The translations under genes and the position numbers were made by a program. The notes under the pieces are model-generated. The model saw only the letters and a program-made list of their open reading frames with translations. It did no database searches and was not told where the DNA came from. From Arthrobacter gandavensis (GTDB lineage: Bacteria > Actinomycetota > Actinomycetes > Actinomycetales > Micrococcaceae), in NCBI RefSeq assembly GCF_009192735.1, contig NZ_VTFU01000004.1, forward strand, positions 310,001 to 374,000: a stretch of 64,000 bases of DNA, in the 5' to 3' direction. Positions 35,029 through 43,558 of the stretch are shown here, piece by piece (positions within the stretch are counted from its first letter, which is position 1; every line of letters starts with the position of its first letter).

Positions 35029-35616
35029 CTAGGAGGCTGCTGAGTGGAATTTCTGCTGGGCCGCAGTGAGGCCTTCGGTCAGCAGCAGCTCGACGGCGTC
35101 GGCCGCATCTCCGATGAGGAAAGGAAGCTCTTTGGCTTCAACCGGCGGAAAGTCCTTCAGGACGTAGTCTGCTGTCTCCATCCGGCCGGGCGGCCGTCCC
35201 ACGCCGACGCGGACACGGAAGTAATCCTTGGTGCCCAAGGCCCGGCTCATGTCGCGCAAACCGTTGTGGCCGCCTTCGCCGCCGCCGGATTTCAGCTTGA
35301 TGGTGTTGAACGGAATGTCGATTTCGTCGTGTACTGCCACAACGTTTGACGCGGGGATGTCAAAGAACTTGCTCAGCGCCGAGACCGGCCCGCCCGAGAG
35401 GTTCATATACGTCAGGGGCTTGGCCAAGATCACGCGCGGTCCCCCGATGCCGAGGCGCCCTTCAAGAATCTGTGCCCGGGACTTGTGGGTCTTAAAGTTC
35501 CCGCCCACGCGGGAGGCCAGGTCATCGAGGACCATCTGGCCGATATTGTGCCGGTTACGGCTGTAGCCGGGCCCGGGATTCCCGAGCCCGACTACAAGCC
35601 AGGTAGTGCTGTTCAC
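35029..35616 (-). CDS. pth: Peptidyl-tRNA hydrolase
   Basis: 195 residues, the usual length. VVGLGNPGPGYSRNRHNIG holds the conserved Asn and catalytic His. VVAVHDEIDIPFNTIKLKSG holds the catalytic-site Asp, and GGGEGGHNGLRDM the second conserved block. It frees tRNA from prematurely released peptidyl-tRNA in the cytoplasm. It follows rplY by 66 bp in the conserved order glmU-prs-rplY-pth. Confidence 0.98.
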   Translation of the reverse strand: MNSTTWLVVGLGNPGPGYSRNRHNIGQMVLDDLASRVGGNFKTHKSRAQILEGRLGIGGPRVILAKPLTYMNLSGGPVSALSKFFDIPASNVVAVHDEIDIPFNTIKLKSGGGEGGHNGLRDMSRALGTKDYFRVRVGVGRPPGRMETADYVLKDFPPVEAKELPFLIGDAADAVELLLTEGLTAAQQKFHSAAS

Positions 35617-35682
35617 TGCAGGTACTGCTCCTTCGAAAAGAACCGGACGGCTCCGTTACGGGGAGCAGACCCCGGAAGTGGA

Positions 35683-36291
35683 TTACGCTTCGGCGCCAAC
35701 TTCGGCAGCTGCATCGGCGATCTGCTCGTCGGACGGAGCACCCAGGTCCTGGACGATGGACTCGGAGATGTTGATGACCATGGTTTCGGGATCCAGCAGC
35801 AGCTCGACGCCGGCAGGCAGTTCGAGGTCGGAAGCGTAAATGTGCTGTCCGGCTTCGCGGCCTTCGATGCTGACGACGATCGTCTCCGGCAGGTTGGTGG
35901 CGTCTGCGGCAACCAGGACCGTGTTGGCTTCCTGGTTGTAGACGGCCGAGCCCGGAGCCAGTTCGCCTTCAACGTGGACGTTGACTTCAACCTCAACCTT
36001 TTCGCCCTTGCGGACGGTCAGGAGGTCGATGTGCTCGATGATCTGCTTGATCGGGTCGCGCTGGATGTCGCGGGCCAGGGCCAGGTGCGATTCGCCGTCG
36101 ACGTCGATTTCCAGCAGGGCGTTGGCGGTGCGGACAGCCAGCGTGGTGGCCTTGGCCGGAAGCAGGATGTGCATAACCTCGGCGCCGTGGCCGTAGATGA
36201 CTGCCGGGATCATGTTGGCAACGCGTGCCTTGCGGGCAGCACCCTTGCCGAATTCGGTGCGGACGGTTCCTGCGAGCTTCTGCTCAGACAT
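35683..36291 (-). CDS. rplY: 50S ribosomal protein L25/general stress protein Ctc
   Basis: 202 residues: an N-terminal 5S rRNA-binding L25 domain (KLAGTVRTEFGKGAARKARV) and a C-terminal TL5/CTC domain (HVEGELAPGSAVYNQEA). The Ctc-type long form is typical of Actinobacteria. The C-terminus ends in an acidic, Ala-rich tail. A 266-bp gap to prs contains a hairpin, so it may have its own promoter. Confidence 0.97.
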   Translation of the reverse strand: MSEQKLAGTVRTEFGKGAARKARVANMIPAVIYGHGAEVMHILLPAKATTLAVRTANALLEIDVDGESHLALARDIQRDPIKQIIEHIDLLTVRKGEKVEVEVNVHVEGELAPGSAVYNQEANTVLVAADATNLPETIVVSIEGREAGQHIYASDLELPAGVELLLDPETMVINISESIVQDLGAPSDEQIADAAAEVGAEA

Positions 36292-36487
36292 TTCAAACTC
36301 CTGAAGATGGATGTTCCGTGGTTGCCGGGACGAAGGCGCCGGTATGGGAACAGCGCCGCACTGCTGGACGGTCCGAAGACCATGTCCGTGCGGTCAGAAG
36401 TTGCCAGCCACCGTCGATAACGGAGTATTGCCCGGATCTATCCGGACCTCTCCCTCGCCTAGGCATCGCAGACCATCCTACCAGCAG

Positions 36488-36527
36488 CACGCTGCCCGTC
36501 CGAACCGGGGTCCAAACGGGCAGCGTG
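36488..36527 (-). terminator. Hairpin downstream of prs
   Basis: Perfect 12-bp inverted repeat, CACGCTGCCCGT (36488-36499) and ACGGGCAGCGTG (36516-36527), starting 31 bp after the prs stop. There is no T-tract on the minus strand, so it may act as an attenuator or stabilising element rather than a full terminator. Confidence 0.55.
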
Positions 36528-36557
36528 TGCTTGATGCGGAGGTGATGCCGCTGAAGG

Positions 36558-37541
36558 CTAGGCCTTGCCGTCGAACAGGCTCGTGACTGAACCGTCTTCA
36601 AAGACTTCCTTGATCGCACGCGCAATCAGCGGAGCAATCGAGAGGACGGTCAGCTGGTCGAAGCGCTTGGCGGCCGGAATCGGCAGCGTGTTGGTCACCA
36701 CGACTTCGCGGGCTCCGGATTCGGCCAGCGTGCGGGCGGCCGGATCGGAGAAGACGGCGTGGGTGGCGGCGATGATGACATCCTTGGCGCCGGCCTCCTT
36801 GAGGACGCGCACGGCTCCGGCAATGGTTCCGCCGGTGTCGATCATGTCGTCGATCAGCACGCAGGTGCGTCCTTCGACCTGGCCCACCACCTGCTTGGAG
36901 ACGGCCTGGTTCGGCACGGTGAGGTCCCGGCTCTTGTGCACGAAGGCCAGCGGCGCGCCGCCGAGGCGCTCGGCCCACTGCTCGGCAACACGGACGCGGC
37001 CGGTGTCCGGGGACACCACTGTGACGTTGGTGACGTCAACGCGGGTGCGGATGTAGTCAGCCAGCAGCGGGATCGCCATCAGGTGATCCACGGGACCGTC
37101 AAAGAAGCCCTGGATCTGGGAGGTGTGCAGGTCAACGCTCATGATGCGGTCGGCGCCGGCCGTCTTGTACAGGTCGGCGATCAGGCGGGCGGAGATGGGC
37201 TCGCGGCCGCGGCCCTTCTTGTCCTGCCGGGCATACGGATAGAACGGGGAAACCACGGTGATGCGCTTGGCGGAAGCCCGCTTCAGCGCGTCAACGGTGA
37301 TCAGCTGTTCCATCAGCCAGTTGTTCATCGGCGCCGGGTGCGCCTGGATCACGAAGGCGTCAGTGCCGCGGACGCTCTCACCGGGACGGACGTAGATCTC
37401 GCCGTTGGCGAAGTCATAGGACGCCAGCGGAAGCAGGTCCGTGTCGAGACAGCGCGCGATCTCCTCGGCCAGCTCCGGGTGTGCCCGGCCAGTGGCAAGG
37501 ACAAGCTTCTTTTCACCTTGGGCGGTGATCTCGCTGCTCAT
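36558..37541 (-). CDS. prs: Ribose-phosphate pyrophosphokinase
   Basis: 327 residues. It contains the PRPP-binding loop VLIDDMIDTGGTIAGA, the flexible loop around YARQDKKGRGREPISARL, and the start KKLVLATGRAHPELAEEIA. It makes PRPP from ribose-5-phosphate and ATP for nucleotide, His and Trp synthesis. Its ATG overlaps the glmU stop by one base (TAATG), so the two are coupled as in other Actinobacteria. Confidence 0.98.
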   Translation of the reverse strand: MSSEITAQGEKKLVLATGRAHPELAEEIARCLDTDLLPLASYDFANGEIYVRPGESVRGTDAFVIQAHPAPMNNWLMEQLITVDALKRASAKRITVVSPFYPYARQDKKGRGREPISARLIADLYKTAGADRIMSVDLHTSQIQGFFDGPVDHLMAIPLLADYIRTRVDVTNVTVVSPDTGRVRVAEQWAERLGGAPLAFVHKSRDLTVPNQAVSKQVVGQVEGRTCVLIDDMIDTGGTIAGAVRVLKEAGAKDVIIAATHAVFSDPAARTLAESGAREVVVTNTLPIPAAKRFDQLTVLSIAPLIARAIKEVFEDGSVTSLFDGKA

Positions 37542-39064
37542 TAATGATCGCTTTCTCGCGTGGGGGTATCAGTTTCTGAGGAAGAGGTTTTGGAAGCCGT
37601 GGAGGCGTTGGCCGCAGCTGCCGCATCGGCCGCCGCTGTGCCGGGACGGTTGGTCAGCACCCAGCCGTCGAGGTTGCGCTGAGGCGCTACGTTGATGGCC
37701 AGGGAACCGGCCGGAACATCCTTCCGGACCACAGTTCCAGCTCCACTGTACGCGCCGTCGCCCACTGTAACGGGTGCCACATACATGTTGTCGCTGCCCA
37801 TCCGGACGTGCGATCCGATGGTCGTATGGTGCTTGTTTACGCCGTCGTAGTTGACAAAAACGGAGGCTGCGCCGATGTTCGACTGCTCGCCGATGGTGGC
37901 GTCCCCCACATAGGAAAGGTGCGGAACCTTGGAACCGGCGCCGATGTCCGCGTTCTTGGTTTCCACGAAGGTGCCGATCTTGCCCTTGGCTCCCAAGACG
38001 GTGCCCGGGCGCAGATAGGCAAAGGGACCGACGTCGGCGCCTGCGCCCAACCGGGCATCGGAACCATGGGCGCGGATGACCTTCGCGCCCTCCCCCACCA
38101 CCACATTGGTGAGCGTGGTGTCCGGGCCGACGACGGCGTCGCGCGCCACCGTGGTGGTGCCGTGCAGCTGCGTGCCGGGGAGGATAGTGACATCCTCGGC
38201 CAGGGTGACCGCCGCGTCGATCCATGTGGTGGCGGGATCCACGATGGTCACGCCGGCGCGCATCCAGCGCACCAGGTTCCGCCGGTTGTGCTCGGCGTTG
38301 AGCGCGGCCAGCTGGACGCGGTCATTGGCACCTTCAACCTGCCAGAAGTCACCGGTGACGACGGCGGCAACGCGGCCGCCGTTGGCCCGGGCCAGGCCCA
38401 GCACATCGGTGAGGTACATCTCGCCCTGCGAGTTGTCGGAGGTGACCTTCGGCAGCGCATCGCGCAGCACTGCGGCATCGAAGGCGTAAATCCCGGAGTT
38501 GATTTCGGTAACCGCACGCTGGGCTTCGTCAGCATCCTTGTGCTCGACGATGGCGGTGACGGTGCCGTCTTCCGCGCGCAGGATCCGGCCGTAACCGGTG
38601 GGATCGTCCAGGTGCGCGGTGAGGACGGTGACGGCGTTGCCGTCCAGCTGATGGACTGCCACGAGTTCGCGGAGCGTGTCTGCCTCGAGAAGCGGAACGT
38701 CGCCGTACGTTACGACGACGGTGCCTTCCAGCGCTGCAAACGCATCCAGTGCCTCCAACGCCACCTGGACGGCACGGCCGGTGCCGGGGATCTCGTCCTG
38801 GTCCACGATGAGGGCCCGCGGAGCGGCGGCGGTGACGTGCTCCGCCACCCGGTTGCGTTCATGCCGGACGACGACGGCGAGCGCCCGGGGATTCAGGGCC
38901 TCGGCGGCGGCCAGGGCATGCCCAACCATGGAGGTGCCGCCAACCGGGTGGAGGATCTTCGGAGTACGGGACTTCATCCGGGTGCCGGCTCCGGCCGCCA
39001 GGACTATGACTGCTGCGGGTCCCCCGCTGCGGGCACTTTCGGTGGATTCATCCTGTGTGGTCAC
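37541..39064 (-). CDS. glmU: Bifunctional GlmU: glucosamine-1-phosphate acetyltransferase / UDP-GlcNAc pyrophosphorylase
   Basis: 507 residues from a GTG at 39064 preceded by AGGAG; the open frame continues upstream through the tRNA gene but without support. The N-terminal LAAGAGTRMKSRTPKILHPV is the uridylyltransferase motif. From about residue 265 hexapeptide left-handed beta-helix repeats follow (GAGADVGPFAYLRPGTVLG, NIGAASVFVNYDG, MYVAPVTVGDGAYSGAGTVV). It makes UDP-GlcNAc for peptidoglycan and possibly for the polysaccharide locus. The last 40 residues are Ala/Ser/Thr-rich and probably disordered. Confidence 0.97.
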   Translation of the reverse strand: MTTQDESTESARSGGPAAVIVLAAGAGTRMKSRTPKILHPVGGTSMVGHALAAAEALNPRALAVVVRHERNRVAEHVTAAAPRALIVDQDEIPGTGRAVQVALEALDAFAALEGTVVVTYGDVPLLEADTLRELVAVHQLDGNAVTVLTAHLDDPTGYGRILRAEDGTVTAIVEHKDADEAQRAVTEINSGIYAFDAAVLRDALPKVTSDNSQGEMYLTDVLGLARANGGRVAAVVTGDFWQVEGANDRVQLAALNAEHNRRNLVRWMRAGVTIVDPATTWIDAAVTLAEDVTILPGTQLHGTTTVARDAVVGPDTTLTNVVVGEGAKVIRAHGSDARLGAGADVGPFAYLRPGTVLGAKGKIGTFVETKNADIGAGSKVPHLSYVGDATIGEQSNIGAASVFVNYDGVNKHHTTIGSHVRMGSDNMYVAPVTVGDGAYSGAGTVVRKDVPAGSLAINVAPQRNLDGWVLTNRPGTAAADAAAAANASTASKTSSSETDTPTRESDH

Positions 39065-39134
39065 GAAGAAGCGCTCCTGATTGTGAGACGGCTGGCGATC
39101 GGGCGGGCCGGCATGTGGACCGGCGCTGCTGCCG

Positions 39135-39206
39135 TTCCGCCCATAGGATTCGAACCTATACTCCACGGCTCCAAAGGCCGGGGTGCTGCCATTACACCAG
39201 GGCGGA
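39135..39206 (-). tRNA. tRNA-Gln(TTG)
   Basis: A 72-nt cloverleaf on the minus strand. Acceptor arms TCCGCCC and GGGCGGA pair perfectly with discriminator A. The D-arm is GTGTAATGGCAGCAC. The anticodon loop CTTTGGA gives TTG (Gln, CAA). The T-arm has GTTCGAA. One pair at the top of the anticodon stem is mismatched (C-T). CCA is not encoded. It lies just upstream of glmU in the same direction. Confidence 0.9.
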
Positions 39207-39352
39207 AAATGTACGGGTCGCCCCGCACACAAGAGTTTAGTTTGCCATGCCGCGGGACACCGGCGCGACTTGAGGTCTTTTCGGCACGGTGGCCGGCGGG
39301 AGTGCAGCACGTTGCGCCAGTCCGCGGCCGCTGCGCACCCAGGCCTTAGACT

Positions 39353-40435
39353 GTGGTGGTGGTAAGAATTCCGGCTGGCGGAGCACGCCTGCGCATGACC
39401 GGCGTGCAGCGGCGCGCACAGCTGATAGTCGTGGCTCGAAGCATGTTTGCCCTGCGGGGCCTCGACGGCGCCACCATTGAAGATATTGCCGCTGCGGCCG
39501 GTGTTTCCAAGCCCGTGGTGTACGAGCACTTCGGATCCAAGGAAGCGCTGTACACCGAGGTGGTGGACGGCGAATTTGACCGTGTTCTCGAGGTCATCAC
39601 CGATGCCCTCAGCGCGGACGCCGGTCCCCGAGTCCTGATCGAACGGGCGGCCTACGCGCTGCTCGACTACATCGAAAACCACACCGACGGGTTCCGGATC
39701 CTGGTGCGGGATGCACCGCCGTCGCAGCCGGAGGGCACCTTCGCCACGCTCCTGTCCCGGATCACCGGCCACGTGGAGCACATCCTGTCCAAGGAGTTCG
39801 CCAACCGGGGCCTCAGCGCAGAAGTTGGCGGCATGTATGCCCAAATGCTGGTGGGCATGGTCGCGATGACCGGCCAGTGGTGGCTGGACGCACGGACTCC
39901 GGACAAGGCAACGGTGGCGGCACACCTGGTGAATCTGTCCTGGAACGGATTGACCGGCCTGCAGAAGGATCCCCAGCTGCGGCATATGGATCCGGACCAT
40001 CCGCACGGGCCGCCGGTTGTCCTGACCCTGTCGGCGGTGCTCGTCCGTGACCCTGCCGGCCGTATCCTCCTGGTCCGCAAACGCGGCACCACTAAATTCA
40101 TGCAGCCCGGCGGAAAGCTTGAGCCCGGCGAATCCTTTGCCGCCGCGGCGGCAAGGGAAATGAAGGAAGAGATCGGCCTAGACGTTCAGGAATCGGACCT
40201 GGAATCCCTCGGCGACTGGTACGGTCCGGCGGCCAATGAGGACAACACCTTCATAAACGCCGGCCTGTTCGCCTATTCCCTCCCGGACACCGGCGGCGCT
40301 CCGGGCGCCGGAGCAGTGGCTGCAGCCGAGATCGAAGAACTGCTGTGGATTGATCCGGCCCAGGCGCTGGACCGCGACGACATTTCACCGCTGCTGCGCG
40401 ACCATATCCTGCCGCAGCTGCTTGCAGAGGCCTGA
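39353..40435 (+). CDS. TetR-family regulator fused to a NUDIX hydrolase
   Basis: 360 residues in one frame. The N-terminal TetR helix-turn-helix (TIEDIAAAAGVSKPVVYEHF) and ligand-binding region fill about residues 15-215. From about residue 225 a NUDIX domain follows (VLTLSAVLVRDPAGRILLVRK) with a complete box: GKLEPGE, seven residues, then REMKEEIGL. The order glmU-tRNA-TetR is conserved in Actinobacteria, where I recall the TetR protein as a separate protein of about 200 residues, so the NUDIX part looks like a lineage-specific fusion. NUDIX enzymes hydrolyse nucleoside-diphosphate-linked compounds; here the domain may act as enzyme or sensor. The start is ambiguous: GTG at 39353, or ATG at 39395 with GGAG upstream. 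Confidence 0.88.
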   Translation: MVVVRIPAGGARLRMTGVQRRAQLIVVARSMFALRGLDGATIEDIAAAAGVSKPVVYEHFGSKEALYTEVVDGEFDRVLEVITDALSADAGPRVLIERAAYALLDYIENHTDGFRILVRDAPPSQPEGTFATLLSRITGHVEHILSKEFANRGLSAEVGGMYAQMLVGMVAMTGQWWLDARTPDKATVAAHLVNLSWNGLTGLQKDPQLRHMDPDHPHGPPVVLTLSAVLVRDPAGRILLVRKRGTTKFMQPGGKLEPGESFAAAAAREMKEEIGLDVQESDLESLGDWYGPAANEDNTFINAGLFAYSLPDTGGAPGAGAVAAAEIEELLWIDPAQALDRDDISPLLRDHILPQLLAEA

Positions 40436-40508
40436 CCCCGGTCTGTTCCGCCGGCTAGCTCAGGCTGCTGACGGCCACTGGTTCCCCTGCCTTTTGGGGT
40501 TTCTGCTG

Positions 40509-40559
40509 CCGTTTGGGGTGTCGCTGCCGTTGCGCAGTGGCAGCGAAACCCCAAAACGG
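40509..40559. terminator. Long hairpin between convergent genes; possible REP-like repeat
   Basis: The arm at 40509-40528 pairs with 40539-40559 (outer GTTTGGGGT with ACCCCAAAAC, inner CGCTGCC with GGCAGCG). It lies between the convergent TetR-NUDIX and ABC-F genes and should act in both directions. Just upstream, at 40488-40503, the same TGCC-TTTTGGGGTTT unit occurs again in direct orientation, so three copies of one motif lie within 75 bp. Confidence 0.6.
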
Positions 40560-40588
40560 TCGAGTTCCAAACCGGAGGGACCCGAGCC

Positions 40589-42472
40589 CTACTCGAGCTT
40601 CTCCGAAGCCTCAAGCCACTGCATCTCCAGGTCGTCCTGCTCGGCGGCCAGGGTCTGCAGCTTCTTGTTCAGTTCAGCCAGCTGCTCAAAGTCTGCACCG
40701 CCGGCCTTTTCAGTGGCGGCGCTCATCTGCGCGTTGACCTTCTCGATCTGCACCTTGAGCTTGGTCATCTGCCGGTCAATCCTGGTCAGGTCCTTCTTGG
40801 CGATCCGCTTCTCAGCCTCGCTGGCCCCCGGGGAGGCACCGGATCCGGAAGCGACCGCAGTGGCCACCCCGCCGCCGGAACCGGGACGGGAGGAGCCGGC
40901 CGCCGCGGCGCGGGCGGCCTGCGACGAACCGCGGGCGGCGGTTGAGGCTGAGGAGTTTGCGGCCAGGGCCTGCCCGCGCAATTCGAGGTACTGGTCCACG
41001 CCGCCCGGCAGGCCCCGCAGCTTACCGTCGCCGAGCAGTGCCATCTGGTGATCAGTCACGCGTTCAAGCAGGTACCGGTCGTGGGAAACCACCACGAGGG
41101 TTCCGGGCCAGCCGTCCAGCACATCCTCCACGGCGGCCAGGGTGTCCGTGTCCAAGTCGTTGGTGGGCTCATCGAGCATCAGCACATTCGGTTCGCCCAC
41201 CAGCAGGCGCAGCAGCTGCAGGCGGCGGCGCTCACCGCCGGAGAGCTCCTTGACCGGAGTCCACTGACGCTGCGCGGAGAAGCCCAGCTGCTCCACCAGC
41301 TGGCCGGCGGACAGCTCGCGGCCGCCCACGTTGAACACGCGCTTCTCGTTCTCGATGACCTCGATGACGCGCAGGTCGGCAACTTCGTCGAGTTCCTTGA
41401 CCTCCTGCGTCAGCACGGCCGTCTGCACGGTCTTGCCGCGCTTCAGGCGCCCCTTGGTGGGTTCAATTTCCCCGTTGAGCAGGCGCAGCAGGGTGGTTTT
41501 GCCGGCCCCGTTGACGCCCACCAGGCCCAGCCGCTCCCCCGGCGCCAGGCGCAGGGTGATGTTCTTGAACAACTCGGTGTCGCCCAGGGTCAGGGACACT
41601 TCCTCGAGATCCAGCACGTCCTTGCCCAGACGGGCGGTGGCCATCTTATTCAGGGACAGGGTGTCGCGCGGCTCGGGCACGTCGGCGATCAGGTTGTTCG
41701 CCGCCTCGATGCGGAACTTGGGCTTGGCGGTTCGGGCAGGGGCGCCCCGGCGCAGCCAGGCCAGCTCCTTCTTGACCAGCTGCTGGCGCTTGCCCTCGAT
41801 GACGTTGGCCATGCGGTCGCGCTCCGCGCGGGCCAGCACGTACGCGGCATATCCGCCGTCGAAGGGGTCGATGACCGCGTCATGGACTTCCCAGGTGCGC
41901 GTGCAGATTTCGTCCAGGAACCACCGGTCGTGGGTCACGACCAGCAGTCCGCCGGCGTCGGAGCGCCAGCGGTTCTTCAGGTGCTTGGCCAGCCACGCCA
42001 CGCCTTCCACGTCCAGGTGGTTGGTGGGCTCATCCAGCATGACGACGTCGTCGTCCCCGGTCAGGAGCTTGGCCAGCGCCACGCGGCGCTTCTGTCCGCC
42101 GGAGAGCGAGGAAACCTGCGCGTTCCAATCCACTTCCTGGATCAGCCCGCTCATCACGTCCCGGATCCGGGCGTTGGAGGCCCATTCGTAGTCGGCGGCG
42201 TCGCCCACGATGGCCTGGCCAACGGTGAGGTCCCCGTCGAGTACGTCGGACTGGTCCAAGTAGCCCACCGTGACGTCGCGGCGGCGGGTGACACGGCCGT
42301 CGTCGGGCGTCTGACGCTCCGCCAGGAGGCGCATCAGGGTGGACTTGCCGTCGCCGTTGCGGCCGACAACCCCAATGCGGTCCCCCTCTTCCAAGCCCAG
42401 GGAAACCCCGTCCAGGATCGTGCGGGTGCCAAAGGAAATGCTGAGGTTCTCAGCACCAAGCAGGTGTGCCAA
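40589..42472 (-). CDS. ABC-F family ATPase (Uup-like)
   Basis: 627 residues with two ABC domains in one chain and no membrane segments. The first has GRNGDGKST, signature LSGGQKRR and LDEPTNHLD. The second has GVNGAGKTT, LSGGERRR and LDEPTNDLD. A C-terminal coiled coil (about residues 560-627) follows an Ala/Ser/Gly-rich linker, as in Uup proteins. ABC-F proteins act on ribosomes, or, for Uup, also on branched DNA. The exact role cannot be decided. It is a usual neighbour of ispE in this chromosomal block. Confidence 0.93.
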   Translation of the reverse strand: MAHLLGAENLSISFGTRTILDGVSLGLEEGDRIGVVGRNGDGKSTLMRLLAERQTPDDGRVTRRRDVTVGYLDQSDVLDGDLTVGQAIVGDAADYEWASNARIRDVMSGLIQEVDWNAQVSSLSGGQKRRVALAKLLTGDDDVVMLDEPTNHLDVEGVAWLAKHLKNRWRSDAGGLLVVTHDRWFLDEICTRTWEVHDAVIDPFDGGYAAYVLARAERDRMANVIEGKRQQLVKKELAWLRRGAPARTAKPKFRIEAANNLIADVPEPRDTLSLNKMATARLGKDVLDLEEVSLTLGDTELFKNITLRLAPGERLGLVGVNGAGKTTLLRLLNGEIEPTKGRLKRGKTVQTAVLTQEVKELDEVADLRVIEVIENEKRVFNVGGRELSAGQLVEQLGFSAQRQWTPVKELSGGERRRLQLLRLLVGEPNVLMLDEPTNDLDTDTLAAVEDVLDGWPGTLVVVSHDRYLLERVTDHQMALLGDGKLRGLPGGVDQYLELRGQALAANSSASTAARGSSQAARAAAAGSSRPGSGGGVATAVASGSGASPGASEAEKRIAKKDLTRIDRQMTKLKVQIEKVNAQMSAATEKAGGADFEQLAELNKKLQTLAAEQDDLEMQWLEASEKLE

Positions 42473-42524
42473 TCGGTACTACTTTCTTGTGATGTCAGGA
42501 ATGTTTTCTACGGTGTGGGTAATA

Positions 42525-43505
42525 TCAGCCGGCGACCGCGGGAGCGGTCCTTGCGCCGGGTACCGGACCTTCAACGGCCAGGGCCCGGTGGCCTTCAGCA
42601 CGCAGGGCGCTTTCCAGGTCCGACGCCGCCGCCGCGTCTTCGGTCAGGAAAGCCACTGTGGGGCCTGAGCCGGACACCATGCCGGCGAGCGCGCCGAGCC
42701 GCTCTCCGGTGCGCAGCAGCCCGCCGAGCTCGGGGGCCAGCCGAAGTGCCGCCGCCTGGAGGTCATTGGAAATAACGGCTGCGAGCTCCCGGGCATTCCC
42801 GGAGCGCATGGCCGCCAGGATTTCCGCGTCCACTTCTTCCGGCTCCGCGGCCTGGACCTGCTGCTCCCTGCGGAGCTCGTCAAGCGCGCCGTACACGGCC
42901 GGGGTGGAGAGACCGGCGTCGGAGGCGACCAGCACCCAGTGCAGCGGCGTTTTGGAAATGGCCGGGGTGAGCCGGTCCCCTATGCCAAGCCCGACGGCGA
43001 TGCCGCCGAGCAGCGAAAACGGAACATCAGCGCCAAGGCCGGAGGCAATGCCGGCAAGCTCTTCGCGGGACAGGCGGGTGTTCCACAGCGCGTCGCAGGC
43101 AACCAGTGCCGCCGCCGCGTCGGCCGATCCGCCGCCCATGCCGCCGGCGACCGGAACACGCTTAGTAATGTGCAGATGCACCCCCGAAGGATTTTCGGCG
43201 TATGGCGCGAGCGCCGCAGCTGCCCGCGCGGCCAGGTTGTCCGGTCCCAGGGGAATGCCGCCAACGGGGACCTGCAGTGCGCCGTCGCTGTCCACGGTGA
43301 CCGTGATGCCCGGACTGTCCGTTACCGTGGCCCGGATCTCCTCGAACAGGGACACGGCAAGGTAGACGCTGGCGACCCCGTGGTAACCGTCCGGTCGGAG
43401 CGGTCCCACCCGCAGGGACACGTTGATCTTTCCCGGGGCGCGGACCAGCACGGAAGAAGGTGCCGCGGCCGGAACCTGTGCGGGAGGAAAGTTCACTGCG
43501 CTCAT
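42525..43505 (-). CDS. ispE: 4-diphosphocytidyl-2-C-methyl-D-erythritol kinase
   Basis: 326 residues from the ATG at 43505; a TTG three codons upstream and a GTG four codons downstream are possible because GGAAGG lies very close to the ATG. VRAPGKINVSLRVG is the GHMP kinase start, and PVAGGMGGGSADAAAAL the ATP-binding glycine-rich loop. MVSGSGPTVAFL is the third motif. It phosphorylates CDP-methylerythritol in the MEP isoprenoid pathway, which supplies undecaprenyl phosphate and quinones. It lies 53 bp upstream of rsmA's 3' end in the conserved rsmA-ispE order. Confidence 0.96.
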   Translation of the reverse strand: MSAVNFPPAQVPAAAPSSVLVRAPGKINVSLRVGPLRPDGYHGVASVYLAVSLFEEIRATVTDSPGITVTVDSDGALQVPVGGIPLGPDNLAARAAAALAPYAENPSGVHLHITKRVPVAGGMGGGSADAAAALVACDALWNTRLSREELAGIASGLGADVPFSLLGGIAVGLGIGDRLTPAISKTPLHWVLVASDAGLSTPAVYGALDELRREQQVQAAEPEEVDAEILAAMRSGNARELAAVISNDLQAAALRLAPELGGLLRTGERLGALAGMVSGSGPTVAFLTEDAAAASDLESALRAEGHRALAVEGPVPGARTAPAVAG

Positions 43506-43558
43506 ACCTTCCAACTTAGAGGAAGGGCCACCATCGCCGTTAATGCGCGGACCTGGAA

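Noticed and set aside
39065-40006. Upstream extension of the glmU frame
   Set aside because: It runs through the tRNA-Gln gene and antisense to the TetR-NUDIX gene. A GTG with a good ribosome-binding site at 39064 starts the true protein.
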